DNA from: Purpureocillium takamizusanense
Taxonomy: Eukaryota; Ascomycota; Sordariomycetes; Hypocreales; Ophiocordycipitaceae
Direction: 5' to 3'
Assembly: GCF_022605165.1 (NCBI RefSeq)
Contig: NC_063072.1
Span: forward strand, 2,480,001 to 2,544,000
Length of the DNA stretch: 64,000 bases
Both the position numbers and the translations under genes were made by a program. Below the pieces are notes generated by a model. The model did not search any database and was not told the DNA's origin. It saw nothing but the letters and a program-made list of their open reading frames with translations. Below, piece by piece: positions 11,588 through 21,427 of the stretch; the stretch's first letter is position 1, and each line of letters starts with the position of its first letter.

Positions 11588-14325
11588 ATGCCTCTTCCTA
11601 AGAAAGAGGGTGCGTCTGGTGGGGGTGCGGCCAAGGTCGATGGCCGCAACCAGAACGGTATGCCCCCTCTTGCTGCTCGTCCTCCTTGTGAGGACACGGG
11701 CAAGAGCTGTGGGCTAACAAAAAGCGCCAAACAGGAAACCGACAAGGTTTTCGCACCGACACCGCCATCTCCAACAGCCGTTTCGGAAACGAGCGGACAC
11801 TGCAACCATGGGTCCCCGACTCTACTGATGGCGTCGACGGTGGTTTGGAGGCATCATCCAGCACTGGTCACTGGGATCAGTTTGCGGAGAACGAGAGGCT
11901 GTTCGGCCTGAAGACGGATTACGACGAGAACATCTACACCACTGCCATCAACAAGAACCATCCGCAGTATAAGGAGAGAATAGCGGCGGCCGAGCGCAAG
12001 GTCAGAGAGATCGAGCGGAGTGCTCCTGTTACGGCCCATGTGGCCGAGGAGCGCATCATGGATTTTGTTGGTGGAGGTGCAGGGGGCGACAATGAGGAAG
12101 ACAAGTTCGTACCTTCTCGATATCGCGGAATATCGCTCCCCTAACATGTCTGCAACAGATACAGTGGCGTTCGCCGACAAGAATTCCCCCCTCTGTCGGC
12201 TGGCGGTCGCGAGAACCGATACACGCCTCCGGCGAAGAGAGCTCCGACCGGCCAGACCACAGTTAAGGGTGCGCCTGTTGACCCAGCTATTATCTCGTCG
12301 CAGATCAAGGCCCAACCCAAGAAGCAGTCACCAGCACCAGAGCAGCCTCGTGAGCCGACTCCTGCTGGGAAGAATGGCGTCTCGCCTACCCCAGAGGCCC
12401 AAAAGACTGCACAGCCAAAGGTTTCCGATGACAGATCGGCGGACGCAAAGCCGACGTCTGGTGCTCGTGAGTCCAAGACGCCAGAGGCAAAGTCCACCGA
12501 AAAGGCGGGCGACAAAGGCGCCGCATCTGGTCCCTCATCTGCGGCGGCCTCCACTCGCAACGTGCCTGCGCAAGCCAAGGAGGGTACACCAAGCGCTACG
12601 TCTACTGTGGAGCGTGATGTTCTCAACTCTTTCAAGTCGTTTGCCACTCAGCAACGGCTCAATGCCGAAAAAGTTCGCAGCAGCAAGGCACGTGCGGACA
12701 AGGAGGTCAAGTTGACAGAGCTCAAGAAGTTCGCAAGTAGCTTTAAGCTCTCGACCCCTGTCCCTTCCGATCTTGTCTCAATCATCGCCAAAGATCCCGC
12801 GAAGCAGAAGGAGATACAGGCAAAGGCCATGAAGAACGCCGAGGAGATGAAGAAAACCAAGTCCGACGTGGGCAGTAAGGACAACAAGGGACAGACTGCG
12901 CCGAAGGACGCGCAGCCTAGATCTGCGGAACCCGCGACAGTCACTCCGTCCACCGACAGGCCTGCTCGCGCGCCTGGCGCCCCTCAGGCAGCCGGAGCGG
13001 CAGCCACGAATAACAGACATGCCGGACCTCGCCAGCAATACCCTCAGCAGTCTTACCACGCGCAGGCTTACAGGAACACCCGTGGCGGTCCGCCCCACGT
13101 TATGCCGCAGCAGCAAACCGGCAATCTGGCTCAGCGACTGCGTCACATGGAACAGCAGAGATACTCCCAGCCCGTCCCGCCTAACCCCCACCAAGTCGGC
13201 CCCGATGTTCGCGCACCACCCACTGGCCCGGCGAACAACACCGATGCTGGCTTCAACCGCAGGCTTAGCGGAGCCCCGGCTCACATGGGAGCCAAGCTCA
13301 ACCCCAACAGCCACGAATTCAGGCCCAGCCCGTTCGCGGCTTCCTTCAACCCAAACAGTCACCCAAGCGCCGGCTCGAGCCCACGAACAAGTGTGAACCA
13401 TGTTTCCGACAGCCCTGCCTCTGCCACGGCCCAGGCGGGGCAACTGATCCGACGAAAGACGAAGGCTGTGGATGTCGGGAAATGCTACATCCTGTCCCAC
13501 ATCAAGACGTTGACCCCCCCTCAGGGACGCAACTGGGACGACAACGGCGGCCTCCGTCCGTCCTACGACACGCTACCCACCTGGCGACAGCTTCAGGACG
13601 ACGAGAAATCGGACTCGACCATGCACCTTACGTACAAGGAATATTTCGAGCGCCAGCCATTCTCCAATGCGGCCATGAGCACGCCCAACCCGCCGCATGT
13701 TGTTCCTCAGCTGGCTCATCAGCACCAGCTTCCTTTTCATCTGCAGCACGGTGCTCACAACATGGGTCCTCGTCAATCGCCGCACATGCCCCCCATGCAG
13801 ATGCACACTCCCCAGCAAGGCCCCGTGCCTCACCCTCCCTTCGGCGGCGATGATCACCGTATGATGCACTCCAACTCTGCCCAGTCCTTTGCTTCCCCAC
13901 GCATGGGACAGCTGCCCGTCGCGTACCCGGCACAGGTCACGTACGGACAGACCATGTTTATGGGGCCGAACACACCTCAGATGGGACAGTACCGGAACTT
14001 TTCGGCCAACCCACACTACGTGCCTCAGCAGGGACAGATGGGCGGACCCATGATGATGCAGCCTCAGTTCATTCCTGGACCGCAGGGCATGGTGGCTGCT
14101 CCTCAGATGATGTATCACGGTGGACACCCGCAGTTCATGCCACCGTCGGGACCTCCCCAGCCGATCCCCGGCGCCAACGGCTATCCAAGTCCAGGGCGAC
14201 CGGCGGCCCCGGTCATGATGCACCAGGGGTCACAGCAGGGTCAGCCAATGTACGGAATGAGCCCAAACGTACAGTATAACCAGCCAGCGTACGGACCGGG
14301 CCAGCCGACCGGACCGAGCCAGTAA
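11588..14325 (+). CDS. PBP1: PAB1-binding protein / ataxin-2 homologue (LsmAD + PAM2), no LSm domain visible
   Basis: Ataxin-2/Pbp1 proteins bind poly(A)-binding protein and act in mRNA polyadenylation, stress granules and TORC1 control. The exons are 11588-11657, 11735-12104 and 12159-14325, giving 868 residues with consistent phases. An LsmAD domain is clear in exon 2 (GFRTDTAISN, WDQFAENERLFGLKTDYDEN, AHVAEER). It continues into KYSGVRRQEFPPLSAGG and VDPAIISSQI, which is typical of fungal orthologues. A PAM2-like motif, KLNPNSHEFRPSPF, lies at about 13290-13330 and should bind the MLLE domain of Pab1. The C-terminal third is Gln/Pro/Met-rich and disordered, as in the family. The N-terminus before LsmAD has only about 30 residues and no LSm fold. 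Either that exon is lost or the 5' end is misplaced; nothing LSm-like was found upstream to 10900. Confidence 0.85.
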
Positions 14326-15190
14326 TGGCGAAGCCGCGTTGCTGGCACGATGCAACACATGGCAAGCCCCCATGAATGCCCAAGGCGGCACCAGGACCAG
14401 GGCACGGCGGCTCTGGATTGCAAAACATTGGCGTCGGCTAGGTGCCGGGTGCCGCTTGGAGTAGCTGGGATGCCGGACGACGACACGGCGTCCATGGCTT
14501 GAAGAAGGCCGTGTCTAGAGCCCACACGCTTATATGTTTCTTTGATTAACATGGAAGGCTCAGAGGGCACGAGCGCCTGGTGTCAGGATTTATTCACCCG
14601 AGCCCAGCTACGCATACGACAACGCTCCCCTACTGTGATGGTAGGTGCCGTCCTGCGTCGGATACGTCCCGGGACCGCACTTGCTGACGGTCAGCGACTA
14701 CTAGCTTTTCGGCACCGGCCGCGAGCCGGAGCGGGAATGCGTCGGATTGGGGGCGCGTGTTTTACGAGGGGGGTTTGGAGAGAGGAGAGACGAGGCATGA
14801 TTTTGTTGAAAGCTCATGGCAAGGGTCGTGAGAGGAGGGAGGTGGCAGGCAGTAGGTAGGAGGCCGTGGACGGGGCGGACGCGGAGAGCGGAGAGTGGAG
14901 AGCGGAGAGAGGGCTGGGGGCTCACTGCAGCATCTACACGTAGTACCTGACAGGTAGTTGTAGGCTGGGAGCAAGAAGTCACATGGAGCAGAGGTTACGT
15001 TACCGTCCGCATGGCATGGGTGAGCTTGGCAGCGCGTGGCGAACGTGGGTGAGGGCGAGCGCGTCCTGGTACGGCCTATAATAGCGGCATATTGAACCGT
15101 AGTTCTGGGGTAGTGACCTACCCGATCGGTAGTTGGGGTGGCAGTGGAAGCAGGAGACGAGATGACGGAGGGGGATGGATTGTGGGGGTG

Positions 15191-15222
15191 CGCGGGTGCG
15201 GGTGCGGGTGCGGGTGCGGGTG
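15191..15222. repeat. (GGTGCG)n tandem repeat
   Basis: About five consecutive GGTGCG units form a G-rich tract in the gene-poor interval. It is surrounded by further G runs. Confidence 0.8.
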
Positions 15223-16857
15223 TGGAGGTGGCGGCGGCGGGAAGTCTGTCATGGCGTCGTCTCGCATGATGGAGCGAAGGGGGCGGACGAACCAGACGAA
15301 TGTACATAGGATTAGACGCCCGCCGGAGGTGCAAGGGTATACCGCCAAGACGTTTGTGGCTGAAAAGAAGGTTACAATGACCTACGATGATCGAAAAGGG
15401 GGGGGATCGGGTCGCGCATGAGCCCAAGACAAGATTGAGAGATAAATGACTGAAGTGCAACCAGGCTTGGGCATGGATATGGCACGAGGCATTCTTGCGG
15501 GAGCGGAGACGCGGCAAAAGCAGACAAACAGGCTTTGTCCCTGTGATGCGGCGCGGTGCGACGCGATGTGATGCGATGCGGCATGATAGTCTGCGATGCG
15601 ATGCGACGCGACGTGAGGCTCCGGCAAGCATAGAGTGAGTGCGCTCGCCCCGAGGAATTCAAGATCCTGGGGTGCAGATGACTGACTGACCTGCTTGTGC
15701 AGGGTTGCAGTGTGGACGAAGAGGAAGGGGGAGAGGAAGGTTTCAAGGTACTGTACTACGCCATAGGGAAGAAACGCCGCTTTGGGACACGCGTGGAGTA
15801 GGATTGCGGGTATGCAGTTGTGACGTTGATGACGACGACGACGACACAGATAGACGGACGAACGGACTCGGGGGGAAAGGATGGTGCCCGGTGGTGTTCG
15901 GCCGTGAGGACGACGGGGAGCGGCCGAAACGGGCGAGGTGGTATATGGCGAGCTTTCCTCTGAGCCTCTCCGCGACATAGACTACGAAGTACAGTGGTAC
16001 GTATGTAATATTTTGTAGTCAAGGATATGTAGTGCACAGAGTCATAGACCACGTAGGGAGTGAGTGCGACGGGTCGTCGGGGGGCATCGTCCCACGGTGC
16101 GACGAGATGGGCTCGGTTTGCCGCTATCTTCCCCGTTTTCGCAAGTCAAAACTCTTGTATTGCTGCTGCACTTGCGGTACAGCGCAACGGGAGAAGAAGA
16201 GATAACGCAAGTTCAATGCTCCTAAGGTGGGCGGGGAGGAGCGCTAACAAACACCTTGTCAGGTTGCGAAAGGGGAAGGAGGCCTGACGAAACGGGGACG
16301 GACGGGGCGACCAAAGGAAAGAAAAGAGACGTTGCAACCCGGGCGTGGCGGTTGACGAAGCCGGAAACACCAAAAGTTGGTGGTGTGATGCACGTGGCGG
16401 ACTCGTGATGCCCCCCCCGGCGGGGGGTTGGTTAAAGGGGCCGAGTGACGTCGGATGCTATCGAGTAATGGTAAGGCTTTGCACGATGGGGTGGGCTGGC
16501 TGCAAGAGCGCGAAGGGGCGGCGACTGATGGTAAGCGGAAGAAGCGTGATTCAAGATGTCTTCCCCCCCTTCTTGCTGCCTTTGCTTTGCCTCTGGAGTC
16601 TGGATGCGTGTACTTCGTACAGTGAGTGGGTGTACTACCCTGTGGTGGTGGCAGATAATAATCCCCCACCCCCGTGGTGAATGGGGCGCGGACCTGACGC
16701 AGATCATCGGTTTCGAGCAAAGGAAACAATGGTCGGTTGACTTGGTTTGATTTGATTTGGTTTGGTCTGGTTTGGAATGGTTTTTGTGCCTGGCAGTCCG
16801 CCGACGACGATTGGCTGTCGGGGGCCCGCACGCGGCGCGACGGACGGACGGACGAGC

Positions 16858-16890
16858 GCCTCGCCTCGCCTCGCCTCGCCTCGCCTCGCC
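16858..16890. repeat. (CGCCT)n pentanucleotide repeat
   Basis: About six perfect CGCCT units follow shorter GACG units in the gene-poor interval. Confidence 0.85.
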
Positions 16891-17340
16891 CTGGTTGACG
16901 TCTAACTAGGTAACTAACGTTGCTAGTCTTGTTGTTTGCTTGTTGGCAATGACTGGACTGGATTCGGCAGCACCGGCGCTGGACGCTGATCAGGGCAGCG
17001 ATCCCTGCCCGAGCATGAGCATCGGAGGTCGCACTTGTCGCATCAGTCAATTCCATTTGGAGGCCTGCGGAGGACGTTGATGAGCTTTGAAACCGGCCGT
17101 AACTGGGACAGGGGGTGGGTTTTCTCTACCCTGTCCTGTCACTGGATCCATATACCAGAGCCTTAGTACTCACGTTATAGGGCTACTGTAGCGGACCTGC
17201 CTTTGTACTTGCTAGTGGTTCAATTGGTAGTAGGAAGTAGGAGGCTCACGTTTCACAAGCTTGGCAGGCACGACCAGCAGAATGGACAGAGTCAGCTCTG
17301 GCATATACTGTACTGTACCACAAGGGACGAAGTACCTACC

Positions 17341-17396
17341 TAGGTACCTACTTACGAGGAAACATACCAAGTACAGCATACGTAAGTAGGTACCTA
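17341..17396. repeat. Perfect 16-bp inverted repeat (hairpin, 24-base loop)
   Basis: The left arm TAGGTACCTACTTACG (17341-17356) is exactly reverse-complementary to the right arm CGTAAGTAGGTACCTA (17381-17396). The left arm overlaps a TACCTAGGTA palindrome (17337-17346), which is itself preceded by ACGAAGTACC (17327-17336). Confidence 0.85.
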
Positions 17397-18196
17397 AGAA
17401 TAACTTGCAAGGCAGGAAAGACCCAGCCAGCCAGTTACCGGCCAGCCAATCTGCAGGGCAGGATTTTGCAACACGAGTCGGCATGTCAGGACCGTCTCCT
17501 CCTCCTCCTCCCTCCCCATCCATCCATCCACGGGCCTCTTTGCTCCCCCGTATTTTTCTTCTTCTTTCCTACTAGGTTAGGTACTATAGGTCTTTGTTCC
17601 CTCACCACTGCCCTGGCGCCTTGCTGTTGGCTGGTCTGCTGGCGTGACGACTCGTTTATCCGTCATAGCCGTGGCCTCACATGTCGTCTCGTCTCGTCTC
17701 GTCTTGACTCGCATCGGAGCTCCCCCACTGGGGGCATCACCGTTCGTCCAGCGTTTCATCAACAGGCACTCGATGACGGCTTGCGCACACGGGCTCGCAT
17801 TGGCGCCGCCACAAGCGCCAGCGGCGTTCTGTACGTACGGGAGCGAGCGAGCGCTGGAGCCCAAGGTTAGATCCACACGCAGAACCAGTCTTTGGTTGAC
17901 GTCTCTATCGGCCAACTCCTGGCCAAGATGGTAGGTACCGACTTGCCTGCCCCCATCATCTACGGTACCATTACAGTACTGTAGGTGCCATGACCAAGTA
18001 GATGGCGGCGCCATAGGTACCTTTCCCAACTGCGTCCTCCGCTTCACGCATACGAAGTATAGGTACTGTACGTCTCCGCCACCGCCGCCGCCGTCTCTCC
18101 CTTGTCTTCGCCGTGACTCCCCAGTGGCTCGTGTCACCCGAGCCCCGATCCGCTGTTGCACAATGATTGGGTGGGGCCGACGGTGGCTTCCGCTTC

Positions 18197-18231
18197 GCGA
18201 CGACGACGACGACGACGACAACGACAACGAC
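18197..18231. repeat. (ACG)n/(AAC) trinucleotide repeat
   Basis: About seven ACG units pass into imperfect ACA-ACG units in the gene-poor interval. Confidence 0.75.
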
Positions 18232-19263
18232 TAGTTTTCGTACGACTACGTTCTGTGACCGAGCTAGCCAGCCAAACACACCACAGACATGGACGGCTCT
18301 GTCCAGACATCCCAACGGCCGGCCCATCCCATCCCAACTCTGAGACAGGTACCGTCCCGCCCGGTAGTAGCTTGCCCACTCGCCTTACCAACATCGCTCC
18401 AACTTTGGGTTGCGCCCTGCGCGTCTCCCGGCGATCCCTCCGCGGCCCTGGCTCCCGTTGATGGCCTGCCCCCAAATCACGCCTAGCCCAAGCTTCCTGT
18501 AGGATGCGCAGCATGGATGATGGTGGTGGTCCGCGGGGAAGCGATGCTGTTCATGTCTCGCCCAAGCACGAACACCACGCGACCTCAACAGCGGCTCGGG
18601 GGTGCCTGGAGACACAAGACCGGCAAACAATGAGCGTGGCGTCTCCCCAGCTCCAAGCGGTTTGCGTCGACGGCGACCTCGGCATTCTTTCGTCGTCTGT
18701 GCCCTGTAGACAGTCGTATCGCACCAACAGTCAGGCATCTCACTCGTCGTAATAGTTGTGAGTAGCGCGTTTGTTTGGCGAATGTAAGCAAACAGCGGCC
18801 TTACGACGACCTCTCGCAAGCCATCACAAAGAAGCCGTGCGGACCACCCAAAGGGAGCCAAAAACAGAAGCTTGGGCACCTTCGGCTCGCTACAAGCCAA
18901 ATACATGCAGCCAGTGCGCCCCATGTTTCCGGCAGCTGCAATATTTCTGCCGGAGACCCGAGGCCATTGGGCCGAGAGCAACATCCAGGCGACAAGTGCG
19001 ACACGCGCCCCCCGGCACAAAGGGGCTTCGCCGCTCCCCCTACGTGGGGGCTCCTAGAAATGAATGGGGTGAAGCATAACCAAACGTTACCTGGACGCGG
19101 CTCAGTCCCATTGTCGCCTCCTTGTCAATGGAGCCGCCGCCGCCGAACGGTTGTCTTCGCCCCCAGTGCTGTACCCGCTTGCTCCTTCACTCTTGCCGCT
19201 GGGGACTCTTGATAGGCAAGGAACTCACCGAAACCTATGGCTTGCTCCCCAGATTCACAGCTC

Positions 19264-19419
19264 TATATAAGTCACCCGTCTCCCTTCTCCCAAGACGACC
19301 TCTTTCTTTCTTGCCTCTCACATCTCGACAAGCCACAGCAAGTCTGTTCTTCGCTTCTTTGTTCTTCATTCATCAGCTTTTCGGAGCTTTCGATCCTTCA
19401 AGTCCTCTCTGTATATAAG
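19264..19419 (+). promoter_or_regulatory. Two TATA boxes upstream of the AA11 LPMO gene
   Basis: TATATAAG occurs at 19264-19271 and again at 19412-19419, the second about 120 bases before the LPMO start. A canonical TATA box is typical of highly inducible genes. Pyrimidine-rich DNA follows, as in many fungal core promoters. Function is inferred. Confidence 0.5.
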
Positions 19420-19540
19420 CCTCTGCCATCAGCATCGCCCAGTCGCCCTGCTCAGCCTCGACCACCACTCACTCGCACAACGCACAAAAGCTCACCAAGG
19501 AAAAATAAAAAAACACCACCGCAAACTTCCAACCCTCATC

Positions 19541-20224
19541 ATGAAGTCCTTTGCGATCCTCGCTGCCTCCCTCCTGGGCCTGGCATCCGCCCACATGGAG
19601 ATGAAGAACCCCCCGCCTCTGCGGTCCCAGTTCAACAAGTTCACCACGAGCGTCGACTACGACATGAAGAACCCGCTGAGCGCCGGCGGTAGCAACTACC
19701 CTTGCAAGGGCTACCACACGCTCCTCAACACGCCCCAGGGCCAGACCGTGGCCGACTGGACGCCCGGTCAGTCGTACAGCATGACCATCACCGGCGGCGC
19801 GGCCCATAACGGCGGCTCCTGCCAGGCCTCGCTCTCCTTTGACGGCGGCAAGTCGTTCAAGGTCATCCACTCGTACATCGGCCACTGCCCCGTCGTCGGC
19901 GACTCGAGCTTCCCGTTTACGGTTCCCAGCGACACCCCCGCGGGCAAGGCTCTCTTCGCGTGGACGTGGTTCAACCAGGTCGGCAACCGCGAGATGTACA
20001 TGAACTGCGCCTCCGTCAACATCGTCGGCGGCGCCAAGAGGATCCGTGGCTCCTCGGAGGCCCGCGCCGACCCCATCGGCAACCGCCCCAACGCCTTCGT
20101 CGCCAACGTCGGCAACGGCTGCACCACCGCCGAGGGCCGTGACACCAAGTTCCCCAACCCCGGCCCGGACGTCACCCAGACCTCGGACCAGACGCCCGTT
20201 GCGCCCGTCGGAAACTGCAAATAG
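19541..20224 (+). CDS. Secreted AA11-type copper lytic polysaccharide monooxygenase
   Basis: AA11 enzymes oxidatively cleave chitin outside the cell. This intronless gene encodes 227 residues. A signal peptide (MKSFAILAASLLGLASA) is followed directly by His18, so cleavage would expose the N-terminal copper-binding histidine (HMEMKNPPP). The second histidine of the brace is probably His89 (ITGGAAHNGGSC), with an axial aromatic residue in AWTWFNQVGNREMYMN. Cysteines at 55, 94, 116, 156, 194 and 226 suit disulfides. The protein ends right after the catalytic domain. In the same frame, past the TAG at 20222, a further 33 codons encode a Gly/Ser-rich tail before the next stop. A role in remodelling its own chitin or in attacking insect, nematode or fungal chitin is inferred. 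Family assignment rests on motifs. Confidence 0.85.
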   Translation: MKSFAILAASLLGLASAHMEMKNPPPLRSQFNKFTTSVDYDMKNPLSAGGSNYPCKGYHTLLNTPQGQTVADWTPGQSYSMTITGGAAHNGGSCQASLSFDGGKSFKVIHSYIGHCPVVGDSSFPFTVPSDTPAGKALFAWTWFNQVGNREMYMNCASVNIVGGAKRIRGSSEARADPIGNRPNAFVANVGNGCTTAEGRDTKFPNPGPDVTQTSDQTPVAPVGNCK

Positions 20225-20715
20225 GAGATTGCCCAGGGACACGACGGGGGCAGCAGTGGCGGCGGGAGCAGTGACACGAGCAACCCTAGTGGGGGCGGCA
20301 GTGGCTGCGCTGCTCGTCGGACCTGAGACGACATGGCATGTCGCTCTCCCTCACTGCCTCTTCTCGACTAGGACGAGGCACCATCTAAACGTGGGGTGAT
20401 TTCAACCAGTACATATTTTCTGATTTCAAACCTGAGGGAGAGAGAAAATGGGACCTCACATAGCTGTACATACACTTCGAGTCTTTCGTTTCTGCTTTTT
20501 CGGTAAACAAGACGAACAATGCATGGAGGGAGGGGTGGGGGAAGTTGAGACTTGGTTAGCAGGACTAGCTGAGAATATGAAGTCATGAGGACCACCACCA
20601 CCACCACAATCCTCTTTGCGCGCACGCATTTCCCATCCATGGCCATATGGAGGACTTGTCTTTGTGATGCAAGCGAACTTGTAATGCGTGTTTTCCTTGC
20701 TGCTCACGTGTACCT

Positions 20716-20757
20716 TTTTGTTTGTTTGTTTGTTTGTTTGTTTGTGTGTGTGTGTGT
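20716..20757. repeat. (TTTG)n followed by (TG)n microsatellite
   Basis: About seven TTTG units run into about six TG units in the non-coding region between convergent genes. Confidence 0.9.
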
Positions 20758-21098
20758 TTTCCTGCGTGTGTATGTTTGTGTGGCTGACGACTGCGATTGC
20801 CGGCCCAGATTCTCGTCTCGCATCGGACAAGCCGACGGCGACGACGGCGGCGACGCACATAGGTACTTTTCGTGGTACGTACCTTTGTATGCGAACGAGC
20901 ACGCGGTACTCCCCGCCTCGAGTGACGACAATCTATTTTGTGGCGGGGCATCCTTTTTGTTCTTAGGCTACCTAGGCTTTGGACGACGATTGTACGTATT
21001 AGTTAGAGGGATGTACTTGAACAAGCATGGTGTCCGTGTAAGCCGAAACGGGAGAGGCTTGGGCAGTGGTTTTCTCAACGGGCACAGACGGGCCTTGA

Positions 21099-21100
<2 letters not shown>

Positions 21101-21163
<63 letters not shown>
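21101..21163. repeat. (AC)n dinucleotide microsatellite, ~31 units
   Basis: There are 63 uninterrupted bases of alternating A and C. It is by far the longest perfect microsatellite in the window. Confidence 0.98.
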
Positions 21164-21165
<2 letters not shown>

Positions 21166-21427
21166 GACGACACGACACGTGCAGCTAGCGGGCCGTAGGT
21201 TGCTGTGTGCCGTTCGTACATCCCTGCAGCAAAACCATGTCATTAGTGACAACAGTTCACGGTCGGTGAGCCTGACGCTCCATTCCCGCAAAGCACCATC
21301 AATATTTATTTGACATTCATTATAGCATGGCTCTTTGAAAGACAGGACTGGGTGCATCTGGTCTTTACTAATAAAATTCCACATCGTTGCCTTGATTCAA
21401 ATTTGACACCTCTGGAGCCTAACTCTG

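Larger units (their letters stand above)
14326..19540. other. Gene-poor interval of ~5.2 kb with simple repeats
   Basis: No coding region could be supported. Frames of 200-290 codons occur (for example 14762-15631 minus and 16259-17056 minus), but they translate to Arg/Pro/Ser/His-rich low-complexity sequence generated by repeats such as GCGATGCGATG (about 15570-15610), GGTGCG (15191-15222) and CGCCT (16858-16890). The stretch also has a perfect 16-bp inverted repeat at 17341-17396 and several TACTTCGTA words. The last ~300 bases form the LPMO promoter. Confidence 0.55.
20225..21427. other. Convergent 3' region between the LPMO gene and an unknown gene
   Basis: No coding frame was supported beyond the short Gly/Ser-rich frame that follows the LPMO stop (20225-20326). 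The interval contains two microsatellites, listed separately. Confidence 0.5.

Noticed and set aside
14762..15631. 289-codon minus frame in the gene-poor interval
   Set aside because: It is built on tandem repeats (poly Ala-Pro and Arg-Ile-Ala-Ser-His units), with no protein-like pattern or splice support.
16259..17056. 265-codon minus frame in the gene-poor interval
   Set aside because: It includes the CGCCT repeat translated as Gly-Glu-Ala-Arg-Arg units and is otherwise low complexity.
17214..17236. tRNA-like string TAGTGGTTCAATTGGTAG
   Set aside because: It resembles a D-arm, but there is no matching anticodon stem, T-loop (GGTTCRANNCC) or acceptor stem in the right spacing.
14326..19540. 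Transposon or retroelement in the gene desert
   Set aside because: No terminal repeats with target duplications, transposase or reverse transcriptase motifs are visible. Only simple repeats and one small hairpin are present.
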